Positions 8,830-18,629 of a DNA stretch of 50,153 bases are shown here, piece after piece. How positions within the stretch are numbered: the stretch's first letter is position 1; the number at the start of each line of letters is the position of its first letter. The position numbers and the translations under genes are program-made. The DNA comes from JAAGZL01 sp050290785. Lineage in GTDB: Bacteria; Pseudomonadota; Gammaproteobacteria; Chromatiales; Chromatiaceae. The notes under the pieces are model-generated. The model searched no databases. It was given only the letters and a program-made list of their open reading frames with translations, and was not told the DNA's origin. Location: positions 1-50,153 of the forward strand of contig JBNKIR010000010.1 of assembly GCA_050290785.1 (NCBI GenBank), given 5' to 3'.

Positions 8830-9783
8830 ATGGGTGAAAAGATGAATGCAAAGGTGGATCTTGATCAGGCGGGGATGCGTCTGGATCAGGTCCTGGCTAA
8901 CCTTTTTCCCGATTTCTCCAGGGCCAGACTGCAGAACTGGATCAAGCAGGGACAGGTGCGTGTGGATGGCGCTACGGTCCTGCGTCCCAGAGATAAGGTG
9001 CTGGGCGGCGAGATGGTGGAACTGGATGCCGAGATGGAGGATCAGGTGGAGTGCCGGCCCCAGCCTATCCCACTGGATATTGTGTATGAGGATGGGTCTC
9101 TTCTGGTGATAAACAAGCCGGCAGGCCTGGTGGTTCATCCCGCTGCCGGTAATTTGGACGGCACCATGCAGAATGCCCTGTTGCATCATGACGGGGTCCT
9201 GATTCAACTACCGCGGGCCGGCATAGTGCATCGCCTGGACAAGGAGACCAGCGGCCTGCTGGTGGTGGCCAGGACGGCAGCGGCGCATAAGTATCTGGTG
9301 GAACAGCTACAGGAACGTGCGTTCAAGCGGGAGTATCGCGCTGTGGTGACCGGTGTGATGACCGCTGGTGGCAGCGTGGATCAACCCATCGGACGCCATC
9401 CCACCCAACGCACCCGCATGGCGGTGCATCCCAACGGAAAACCGGCCGTGACCCACTACCGGGTACTGGAGCGGTTTCGTTTTCATACCCATCTCAAGGT
9501 GATGCTTGAGACCGGACGTACTCACCAGATCAGGGTTCATCTGGCCCATGTCCGTTATCCTTTGGTGGGGGATCCGGTCTACGGCGGCCGTCTACAGATT
9601 CCTCCTAAATCCTCTCCGGAATTGGAGGCGATGCTGCGCAGCTTCAGGCGCCAGGCCCTGCATGCGCGCAAGCTCGGGTTATACCATCCAGCCACCAAGG
9701 AGTGGATGGAGTGGAAGGTGGAACCACCTGATGACATGCAGGAACTCCTGCAGGTGTTGTCTGAGGATGCGGACAATGGGTGA
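8830..9783 (+). CDS. rluD: 23S rRNA pseudouridine synthase RluD
   Basis: Modifies helix 69 of 23S rRNA (positions 1911/1915/1917 in E. coli). An S4 RNA-binding domain covers about residues 10-70 (RLDQVLANLFPDFSRARLQNWI). The RluA-type catalytic domain follows, with the active Asp in GIVHRLDKETSGLLVVA and the motif GRTHQIRVHLAH. About 317 residues from the ATG at 8830. A second ATG 12 nt later also fits, so the exact start is open. The last 8 nt overlap the start of pgeF, as in the E. coli rluD-yfiH pair. It lies divergent from bamD. Confidence 0.94.
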   Translation: MGEKMNAKVDLDQAGMRLDQVLANLFPDFSRARLQNWIKQGQVRVDGATVLRPRDKVLGGEMVELDAEMEDQVECRPQPIPLDIVYEDGSLLVINKPAGLVVHPAAGNLDGTMQNALLHHDGVLIQLPRAGIVHRLDKETSGLLVVARTAAAHKYLVEQLQERAFKREYRAVVTGVMTAGGSVDQPIGRHPTQRTRMAVHPNGKPAVTHYRVLERFRFHTHLKVMLETGRTHQIRVHLAHVRYPLVGDPVYGGRLQIPPKSSPELEAMLRSFRRQALHARKLGLYHPATKEWMEWKVEPPDDMQELLQVLSEDADNG

Positions 9784-10507
9784 ATGGATAGTCCCGGACT
9801 GGCCTGCGCCCAAGAATGTACGTGCTGTAATCACCACCCGCCAGGGCGGGTATAGTGCCGCCCCATACTACAGCCTGAATCTGGCGCACCATGTGGAGGA
9901 TGATCCGGCCATGGTGGTAAGGAATCGCGCCCTGGTCGCCGAGAGGTTGGATCTGCCGGCGGATCCCATGTGGCTACAGCAGATTCACGGCTGCCGTGTT
10001 CTGGAAGGGGAGGCATGGGAGAGCGACAACTGCGCAGATGCATCCATCACCAGTGTTGTCGGCCAGGTCTGCGTGGTGATGACCGCAGACTGTCTGCCCC
10101 TGTTGCTGTGTAACCGCGCCGGCACTCGGGTGGCGGCGGTGCATGCCGGTTGGCGTGGCCTGGCCGATGGGGTTATAGAGGCTGCCATGGCCAGGTTCGA
10201 TGAGCCGGGAGAAGGGCTTCTGGCCTGGATGGGACCGGCCATAGGACCGGAGAAGTTCGAGGTGGGTGATGAAGTGAGAGAGAGATTTCTGGACGAGAAC
10301 CCGATAGATGCTGCCGCATTCGTAGCCAACGGCACTGGCAAGTGGTTGGCGGATATCTACAGTCTGGCCCGTACCCGCCTGCGGATTGCGGGTTGTGGAT
10401 ATGTTGGCGGTGGGAGTTACTGTACAGTAACCGAGTCCGAGAGGTTTTTTTCCTACCGCAGAGACGGTATAACGGGGCGTATGGCCGCCCTAATCTGGAT
10501 TGAATAG
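9776..10507 (+). CDS. pgeF: PgeF (YfiH), laccase-domain peptidoglycan editing factor
   Basis: Cytoplasmic Cu-oxidase-4/DUF152 protein, shown in E. coli to remove wrongly built peptidoglycan precursors. Zn-binding residues are visible in QQIHGCRV (His), TADCLPLLL (Cys) and VHAGWRGL (His). Length is 243 residues. The ATG lies within the end of rluD (8-nt overlap), with GAGG upstream, so translation is coupled. The short gap to the next gene (12 nt) suggests the operon continues. Confidence 0.92.
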   Translation: MGEWIVPDWPAPKNVRAVITTRQGGYSAAPYYSLNLAHHVEDDPAMVVRNRALVAERLDLPADPMWLQQIHGCRVLEGEAWESDNCADASITSVVGQVCVVMTADCLPLLLCNRAGTRVAAVHAGWRGLADGVIEAAMARFDEPGEGLLAWMGPAIGPEKFEVGDEVRERFLDENPIDAAAFVANGTGKWLADIYSLARTRLRIAGCGYVGGGSYCTVTESERFFSYRRDGITGRMAALIWIE

Positions 10508-10519
10508 CAGGAATGACAT

Positions 10520-11032
10520 ATGAATAACTGGAAGATGTTGACCCTGGTCGGTAAAGATCGTCCCGGCATAGTGGCCAAGGTGACTGACGCGCTCTATCAA
10601 AACGGATGGAATCTGGGAGAGGCCTCCATGCTGCGCCTGGGAGGTAATTTCACCATCATGCTGATGATATCCGGTGCGGGTGAAGTTGAGCCCATACTGC
10701 AGCCGGTGGCGGATGATCTTGGTCTCAGGCTGCACGTGGACCAGATAGAGGGGGGTCTGCACAGCCATGTGGTGCCGAACATCCAGGTGCGGGTGTTGGG
10801 TGCCGACAGGGCCGGGATTGTAGCCAAGGTCACCGGCCTGCTGGCGGATACAGGGTTGAATATCCTGGAACTGGAATCGGACGTGGCAGGTTCGGAGGAT
10901 CATCCGATCTATATCATGGGCATCCAGGGCTATTCGGATGTGCCGGTGGAAGAGCTGCAGCATGCGGTGAGTGGTCTGGTGGAACAGGGTATAGACGTAA
11001 GAGTTTCAGGCGTAGATACCTTAATCGGATAG
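10520..11032 (+). CDS. GcvR-like protein with two ACT domains
   Basis: A 170-residue protein made of two ACT domains: residues 1-75 (TLVGKDRPGIVAKVTDALYQ) and 88-165 (RVLGADRAGIVAKVTGLLAD). This is the build of GcvR, the glycine cleavage system repressor, and of related ACT regulators. No gcv gene is nearby, so a role in glycine metabolism is not shown; amino-acid sensing is the safe statement. A clear AGGA ribosome site precedes the ATG. It sits in a plus-strand run from rluD to plsC. Confidence 0.8.
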   Translation: MNNWKMLTLVGKDRPGIVAKVTDALYQNGWNLGEASMLRLGGNFTIMLMISGAGEVEPILQPVADDLGLRLHVDQIEGGLHSHVVPNIQVRVLGADRAGIVAKVTGLLADTGLNILELESDVAGSEDHPIYIMGIQGYSDVPVEELQHAVSGLVEQGIDVRVSGVDTLIG

Positions 11033-11038
11033 TAGATA

Positions 11039-11545
11039 ATGGCTGTACTGAAAATCCTGACTGCTCCAGATGAGCGTCTCAAACAGGTGTCGGCAGAGGT
11101 AGAGCAGTTCGATGATGAGTTGCAGTCCTTTATCGATGACTTGGAAGAGACCCGTCAGGCCGGTCCCGGGGCAGTTGGCATCGCGGCCCCGCAGGTGGGG
11201 CGTCTGCAACGCATCATCATCGTGGATGTCTCCAAAACCAAAAAGCCTGTGCCCAACCACGGCCACATGGTATTGATAAACCCTGAGATCACGGAATGGA
11301 ACGGCTTTGAGATGGGACGGGAAGGCTGTCTCTCCATACCGGACTACACCGGTAATGTCATCCGGGCCACCGATATCAAACTCAGGGCCCTAAATCGTTT
11401 TGGCGATCTGGTGGAATATGAGATGGAGGGGTTCGAGGCCAGGGCCATCCAACACGAGCTGGACCACCTGGATGGCATGCTGTTCATCGACCGGGTGGTG
11501 AGTCGCCGCACCGACCTGTTTCAGCGCAAGGTATACCAGAAATAA
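11039..11545 (+). CDS. def: Peptide deformylase
   Basis: Removes the formyl group from the N-terminal methionine of new proteins. All three metalloprotease motifs are present: GIAAPQVG, EGCLSIP (metal-binding Cys) and QHELDHLDG (two His and the catalytic Glu). Length is 168 residues, as in E. coli (169). The usual partner fmt is not adjacent; instead the gene follows a two-ACT regulator by 6 nt. This may be one of two deformylases in the genome, which cannot be judged here. Confidence 0.96.
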   Translation: MAVLKILTAPDERLKQVSAEVEQFDDELQSFIDDLEETRQAGPGAVGIAAPQVGRLQRIIIVDVSKTKKPVPNHGHMVLINPEITEWNGFEMGREGCLSIPDYTGNVIRATDIKLRALNRFGDLVEYEMEGFEARAIQHELDHLDGMLFIDRVVSRRTDLFQRKVYQK

Positions 11546-11564
11546 GCATCACTTCCGCTCAGAT

Positions 11565-12248
11565 ATGACTCAAGAATATATCCTGGCCATCTCGCTAATC
11601 GTAATATTGTTTTGTGTATGGCAGTTACGCCGTCTGTTCCAGGTCTGCCGTAGGGCCAATCGGGTGGATTGGGGGCATGACTGGATAAATCTTCTGGACG
11701 GGATGATCCGTTTGTTCTGTTACCGCTATCACCGCCTGAATGTGCATGGCCTGCGCATCCCCAAATATGGTCCGTTAGTCCTGGCCTCCAACCATGTATC
11801 AGGATTGGACCCGTTTCTTATCCTGGCATCTTCTCGTCGCCCCATCCGTTTTCTTATCGCCCGGGAACAGTACGAACGCTTCGGTCTGAATTGGTTGTTC
11901 CGTGCGGCCAGGTGTATCCCGGTGGATCGGGAGCGCAAGCCGGAACAGGCCCTGCGTGCGGCCATCAGGGCGCTGCGCGATGGGGATGTGGTGGCGCTCT
12001 TCCCCCACGGCAAGATCCATACCCCGGATGATCTGCCCGTCTCGCTCAAGCCGGGGGTGGCGTTGTTGGCGCAACTCGCCGGGGTCAAGATTCTACCGGT
12101 GCGTATCACCGGGGTGCGAGGAGTAGGGCATGTGGTGCGTGGTGTGGTGCTGCGCAGCAATGCCAAGATCAAATCCTATCCCGGTATAACCGCGGTTGGG
12201 CGTGAGCGGAAAGAGCTGCTGCAAGAGTTACAACAGATATTGGATTGA
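11565..12248 (+). CDS. PlsC-like 1-acylglycerol-3-phosphate acyltransferase
   Basis: Membrane-bound acyltransferase of the PlsC family. An N-terminal hydrophobic helix lies at residues 3-20. The catalytic HX4D block is NHVSGLD near residue 78, and a second block reads IPVDRERKPE. The glycerophosphate site appears as ALFPHGKIHTP, with HGK where EGT is usual, so the substrate may differ from standard PlsC. It is the last gene of the rluD-def run and is followed by a REP-like repeat. Confidence 0.83.
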   Translation: MTQEYILAISLIVILFCVWQLRRLFQVCRRANRVDWGHDWINLLDGMIRLFCYRYHRLNVHGLRIPKYGPLVLASNHVSGLDPFLILASSRRPIRFLIAREQYERFGLNWLFRAARCIPVDRERKPEQALRAAIRALRDGDVVALFPHGKIHTPDDLPVSLKPGVALLAQLAGVKILPVRITGVRGVGHVVRGVVLRSNAKIKSYPGITAVGRERKELLQELQQILD

Positions 12249-12258
12249 GTTGCGGTTT

Positions 12259-12341
12259 GTAGGAGCTCACTCCTGTGAGCGATTGGACCTATGAGCCACA
12301 AACAGAGCGCGAGCATATCGCCCGCGGGCGCGGGCTCCTAC
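12259..12341. repeat. REP-like palindromic element
   Basis: Outer arms GTAGGAGC (12259-12266) and GCTCCTAC (12334-12341) are perfect. Inside, GCTCAC and GTGAGC form a second hairpin with a 4-nt loop. GTAGGAGC arms are typical of Pseudomonas-type REP sequences. It lies between plsC and clpB. Confidence 0.65.
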
Positions 12342-12371
12342 CTGGTTAAGTCCTGGCATGATCAGCCGCTA

Positions 12372-12397
12372 CTTGAATTTAATAGCCATCTCCCCAA
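12372..12397 (+). promoter_or_regulatory. Sigma-32 heat-shock promoter of clpB
   Basis: CTTGAA (12372-12377) and CCCCAA (12392-12397) are separated by 14 nt, close to the E. coli consensus CTTGAAA-N11-16-CCCCATNT. It lies 37 nt before clpB, whose ATG at 12434 follows AGGAG by 9 nt. ClpB is a classic heat-shock gene, so the match is coherent. Confidence 0.72.
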
Positions 12398-12433
12398 CCT
12401 GAGCAAATATAGTGTTATTAGGAGATTTGTTCC

Positions 12434-15007
<2,574 letters not shown>

Positions 15008-15090
15008 TAGCAAATCAGGAGCCGACCAGAATGGCACTTAGTTAAGACGTTTGAACTTTAACTGCAACTGTGGAGAACTCTAAAAATATT

Positions 15091-15110
15091 AGCCGCAAAT
15101 GAACGCTAAT
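15091..15110. repeat. Dispersed intergenic repeat, copy 2
   Basis: GCCGCAAATGAACGCTAAT repeats the core found after sucD and ptsP. Related GCGAAAT/GCGGTAATT words follow to about 15165. The rest of the 208-nt gap between clpB and hoxW shows no gene. Confidence 0.55.
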
Positions 15111-15215
15111 CATGAAAGCACTGTCAAGTGAAAGTTATTTGCGAAATTTTGCGGTAATTGGCGTGTTTTGCGGCCTGCTTTTTTTAAGCAAGCGCCACCT
15201 GACTACGACCCTTCC

Positions 15216-15713
15216 TTATTCGGTGCAACTCATCCTAAGATGAGGCAGCCACCGCTCCTTAGGCATGCTGAACAGATCCTGCAGATATTCCCAGGCCAGA
15301 TCCAATGCGGATTGGGTATGTGGGCTAACAGCTTCACCCAGTTCAAACTCTTTCCCGCTGATATGCAGCATAAATGCCTCTGGTGCGGTGTTACCTTTGG
15401 TCTTTTCGAACAGATGCAATAGAGCACCGGGACTGACGCTGTGAGTTGAAATGCTGTTGTCGGGTTCGGCGGATATTCTTTCCAGATGGAAGCCCTGTTT
15501 GGGTTTGCAGCTGGCATCGATAAACAGTACCGGGATCTGACTGTGTAGGTCCATTACATGCTCTATATTCAGTTGTAGATCTTCCTGCAATACTACTCCG
15601 TCCAGATTTAGTATCCGGATCTTTTCAGCAAGCAAGGGACCGGCCGCATCATCACCGCGACTGATATTACCCCAGGCTAGAACAATGAGTGCAGGGTTCT
15701 TCAAATTGTCCAC
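15216..15713 (-). CDS. hoxW: HoxW, maturation protease of the NAD-reducing hydrogenase
   Basis: Cleaves the C-terminal tail of HoxH once the NiFe site is built. The family motif reads LAWGNISRGDDAAGP, with Asp as the first nickel ligand; further candidate ligands are in LFIDAS (Asp) and STHSVSPG (His). Length is 165 residues. The start is GTG at 15713 without a clear ribosome site; a TTG three codons on is an alternative. It is the last gene of the hox operon, separated from hoxH by 153 nt that contain a palindromic repeat and a copy of its own 5' end. Confidence 0.88.
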   Translation of the reverse strand: MDNLKNPALIVLAWGNISRGDDAAGPLLAEKIRILNLDGVVLQEDLQLNIEHVMDLHSQIPVLFIDASCKPKQGFHLERISAEPDNSISTHSVSPGALLHLFEKTKGNTAPEAFMLHISGKEFELGEAVSPHTQSALDLAWEYLQDLFSMPKERWLPHLRMSCTE

Positions 15714-15717
15714 GGGA
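15691..15717. repeat. 27-bp direct repeat, copy at hoxW start
   Basis: GCAGGGTT-C-TTCAAAT and the following bases match 15861-15887 at 23 of 27 positions in the same orientation. One copy spans the hoxW start codon, the other the hoxH stop codon. Together they bracket the palindromic insert at 15750-15837. Confidence 0.7.
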
Positions 15718-15749
15718 TGTCTTAGATAACCTCTGGTTTATTATATTTT

Positions 15750-15837
15750 CGTCATTCCCGCGTAGGCGGGGATCCAGTAAGCGGACGATTTGGTATGCAA
15801 GATATAACAACTGGGTTCCCACCTGCGCGGGAACGAC
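15750..15837. repeat. Palindromic repeat element between hoxH and hoxW
   Basis: A 28-nt word beginning CGTCATTCCCGCG (15750-15777) recurs as an imperfect reverse complement at 15810-15837 (23 of 28). The left copy also forms its own hairpin (CCCGC, TAGG, GCGGG). Similar CTGGATCCCCGC/GCGGGGATGACG words occur at 38378, 38711 and 40265. Confidence 0.65.
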
Positions 15838-15860
15838 GCGTAAGTAAGGCAGCAGTGTGT

Positions 15861-15887
15861 GCAGGGTTATTCAAACTGCCCACTGGA
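15861..15887. repeat. 27-bp direct repeat, copy at hoxH stop
   Basis: Partner of 15691-15717. Read on the minus strand in the hoxW frame it gives GTG followed by Gly-Ser-Leu-Asn-Asn-Pro-Ala, closely matching the real HoxW start Met-Asp-Asn-Leu-Lys-Asn-Pro-Ala. This suggests hoxW once began here, overlapping the hoxH stop. Confidence 0.65.
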
Positions 15888-17348
15888 GTTCTTGGTTAGT
15901 TGGTGAATTAGTTCACCATTCGTGTGACGTAACTCTATCTGCAAAGGCATCTTGCCCATGGCGTGGGTGGCGCAGGACAGGCAGGGGTCATATGCCCTGA
16001 TAGCAACCTCAATATTATTCAGCAATGGCTCGGTGATGGTCTTGCCATTCATATAGGTGCTGGCGACCTGACGTATGGATTCATTCATCGCCTGGTTGTT
16101 ACTGGTGGTTGATACGATCAGATTGGCCTTTTTGATGAGTTCATCGTCGTCGGTCTCATAGTGGTGGAACAGGGTGCCTCTGGGCGCCTCTATTACCCCG
16201 ATCCCCATATTGCGTCTCTCGCCCTTAACCACCAGATCGGTGCCGAGGATCTCAGGATCGTTAAGCAGCAGTTCGATACTTTCAGCGCAATGTAGTAGCT
16301 CTATCATGCGCGCCCAGTGGTAGGCCATGGTGGAGTGGACCGGCTTACCGGTGCCGTAACTGATGAATTCCTTACGGGCAGACTCGGCCAGCGGGGTAGG
16401 AATAAAATCACAATTATTCACCCTTGCCAGTGGCCCGACCCGGTACCAACCGTCCTTCATACCCTTCTCCACCAAGAATGGGAACTTCATATAGGACCAG
16501 CTCTTTACCTCTTCCTGGATATGTTTGAAATACTCCTTATCATTGACCTGATCAAGGATGGTTTGTCCCTCCTGGTCCTTGACCCTGATGGCTCCGTCAT
16601 AGAGTTCCAATCCCCCTCGGGGATTCACCAGGCTTAGATAGTTGCTATCGATAGCAGCGAACTCGGCACTGGTCGGCAGGTTTTCGGTAAAGTAGTTGTG
16701 TACCAGCTCCACGGCGCCTATAGACCAGTTAATTATCTGTTGTATATCCTTTAGCAGATACTCCCGGTCCTCTGGTGCCAGCGGCTTGTTCATTCCTCCC
16801 GGGATGGCTCCGGTACCATGTACCCGTTTTCCACAGATCGCACGAATGATCTCCTGACCATACTTTCTCAGCTTTACGCCTTGCATGGCCAGTTCTGGGT
16901 ACTCTTTGATTACCGCGACGACATTGCGCTTTTGGATATCGCTCTCAAATCCAAATAGCAGATCAGGTGATGCAAGGTGGAACAGGTGCAGGGCATGACT
17001 CTGCAGTATCTGTCCAAAGTGCACCAGGTTGCGCAGTTTGTCAGCGGTAGGGGTGATCTGGTCCACACCGGAGATCATATCGACCGCCTTGCCGGCCGCC
17101 AGGTGATGGCTTACCGGGCAGATGCCGCACAGGCGTTGCACCAGGATCGGTATCTCCTGGAACGGACGTCCCTGGATAAAGCGTTCAAACCCCCTGAACT
17201 CTACGATATGCATCCTGACTTCCTGGATATTATTATCGTCGTCCGCCAGCAAGGTTACCTTGCCGTGACCTTCGACCCGGGAAACGGGTTCTATTACATA
17301 ACGATTGAGTTTTTCTCTGTTGTCTGCAGTCTCGAGGAAATCGCTCAT
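15867..17348 (-). CDS. hoxH: HoxH, large NiFe subunit of NAD-reducing hydrogenase
   Basis: Carries the NiFe(CN)2CO active site that splits H2 in the cytoplasm. The N-terminal motif RVEGHGK is followed by RLCGICPVSHH with Cys74 and Cys77; the C-terminal pair is DPCLSCATH with Cys456 and Cys459. Cleavage by HoxW is expected after His462, removing a 31-residue tail. Length is 493 residues, as in group 3d enzymes such as Ralstonia HoxH. The ATG lies 12 nt after the fused hoxUY gene. All four nickel-binding cysteines are intact, so the enzyme should be functional. Confidence 0.95.
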   Translation of the reverse strand: MSDFLETADNREKLNRYVIEPVSRVEGHGKVTLLADDDNNIQEVRMHIVEFRGFERFIQGRPFQEIPILVQRLCGICPVSHHLAAGKAVDMISGVDQITPTADKLRNLVHFGQILQSHALHLFHLASPDLLFGFESDIQKRNVVAVIKEYPELAMQGVKLRKYGQEIIRAICGKRVHGTGAIPGGMNKPLAPEDREYLLKDIQQIINWSIGAVELVHNYFTENLPTSAEFAAIDSNYLSLVNPRGGLELYDGAIRVKDQEGQTILDQVNDKEYFKHIQEEVKSWSYMKFPFLVEKGMKDGWYRVGPLARVNNCDFIPTPLAESARKEFISYGTGKPVHSTMAYHWARMIELLHCAESIELLLNDPEILGTDLVVKGERRNMGIGVIEAPRGTLFHHYETDDDELIKKANLIVSTTSNNQAMNESIRQVASTYMNGKTITEPLLNNIEVAIRAYDPCLSCATHAMGKMPLQIELRHTNGELIHQLTKNSSGQFE

Positions 17349-17360
17349 TAGTATTCTCTG

Positions 17361-18629
17361 TTAGTCAAAATGCAAAAGGTCATAGGACAGTTCTATCTCT
17401 TCCCCGGCCAGCAGTCCGGTAAGGATCTCCCAGAAGGCGCCGGCTGGAGGCGGACATCCTGGCAGGAAATAATCCACTTTGACGATTTCATGGATGGGAT
17501 GCACCTGCTCCAGGATATAGGGGATCTCCTTGTCTACAGGGATCTTGGGATTTGCCACACCAATCCCATCTATATAGGCCTCACGCAGACACTCTTCTAC
17601 ATCAATGCTGTTGCGAATAGCAGGGACACCGCCATTAATGGCGCAGGAACCGACCGCTATCAGGATTTTACAGTTGGCCCTGAACTCCTTTAGGACTTCG
17701 ATATTTTCTGTATTACAGACACCGCCTTCAATCAGACCTACATCGCAATCGGGGGCGCAATGTTCAATATCGGTAAGCGGGGTACGGTTAAACTCCACAA
17801 ACTCGATCAGATCAACAATCTTCTCGTCGACATCGAGGAAAGACATATGGCAACCAAAACATCCGGCCAGCGAGCAGGTGGCTAGCTTGACCTTGGTCCC
17901 TGGTTTTATATCCGGCGTCTCCCTTAGATTGTGGGTGACCCTTTTGTTGCTGATCGTTTTCAGGTCAAATGTCCTTTCACCGATCGGTTGGGTAAAGGCA
18001 CCGTGTTTCCTCACAATACAACCAACCGGGCAGATGGTTGCGCAGCGGTCGGTCAATTCAATAGCGGAATCCTTCAATAGGCCGGTGTCTGAGGTCACTT
18101 TCAACGATTTGTTTTCACCGCGCCCTGCGATGCAAAAGATATCTTTCTTGTCCTCGGTTCTGGAGGCCCGGATACACAATTCACAGTAGATGCAGCGATT
18201 CCGGTCAATCATCAGGTCCGGATGACTGGCGTCCAGGTTGCGCTGGGAATTGAACAGGGGAAACTGCAGATTGGTCATACCCAGGTGGTAGGCCATGGCC
18301 TGTAACTGGCAATTTCCGCTTTGGGTACAGGCGGGGCAATAGTGATTGCCTTCCACAAACAGCATCTGGATCAAAAGTCTTCTCTGTTGATTCAGGTCGT
18401 CTGTATTATTCTCTATTACCTGTCCTGCAACGGCTGGGGTAGTGCAGGCGGATGCCTCCCGACCATTAATGCGGCAAGTACACAGTTTGCAGCTGCCATT
18501 GGCCTTGAAATCCGGGTGGTAACATAGGTGCGGTATGTAGATGCCGGCCGCCTCCGCTGCCTCCATGATGGATTGTCCCTGTTTAAAAGGAATTGTCTGA
18601 CCATCGATTCTTATCTCATTTTCTTTCAA
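17361..18629 (-). CDS. Fused HoxU-HoxY: diaphorase small subunit joined to hydrogenase small subunit
   Basis: One 422-residue reading frame covers two proteins that are separate in Ralstonia. Residues 1-240 are HoxU-like: 2Fe-2S ligands Cys36, 47, 50 and 62; a His96/Cys98/Cys101/Cys107 4Fe-4S site; and ferredoxin-type cysteines at 146, 149, 152 and 196, 200, 204. Residues about 246-422 are HoxY-like, with proximal 4Fe-4S ligands Cys257, Cys260, Cys329 and Cys392 (AGCFGC, GSCAINGG, PGCPPP). The start is TTG overlapping the hoxF stop, with AGGAG 8 nt upstream. The electron path HoxH to HoxY to HoxU to HoxF would then run partly within one chain. A sequencing error that joins two frames cannot be fully excluded. 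Confidence 0.9.
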   Translation of the reverse strand: MKENEIRIDGQTIPFKQGQSIMEAAEAAGIYIPHLCYHPDFKANGSCKLCTCRINGREASACTTPAVAGQVIENNTDDLNQQRRLLIQMLFVEGNHYCPACTQSGNCQLQAMAYHLGMTNLQFPLFNSQRNLDASHPDLMIDRNRCIYCELCIRASRTEDKKDIFCIAGRGENKSLKVTSDTGLLKDSAIELTDRCATICPVGCIVRKHGAFTQPIGERTFDLKTISNKRVTHNLRETPDIKPGTKVKLATCSLAGCFGCHMSFLDVDEKIVDLIEFVEFNRTPLTDIEHCAPDCDVGLIEGGVCNTENIEVLKEFRANCKILIAVGSCAINGGVPAIRNSIDVEECLREAYIDGIGVANPKIPVDKEIPYILEQVHPIHEIVKVDYFLPGCPPPAGAFWEILTGLLAGEEIELSYDLLHFD

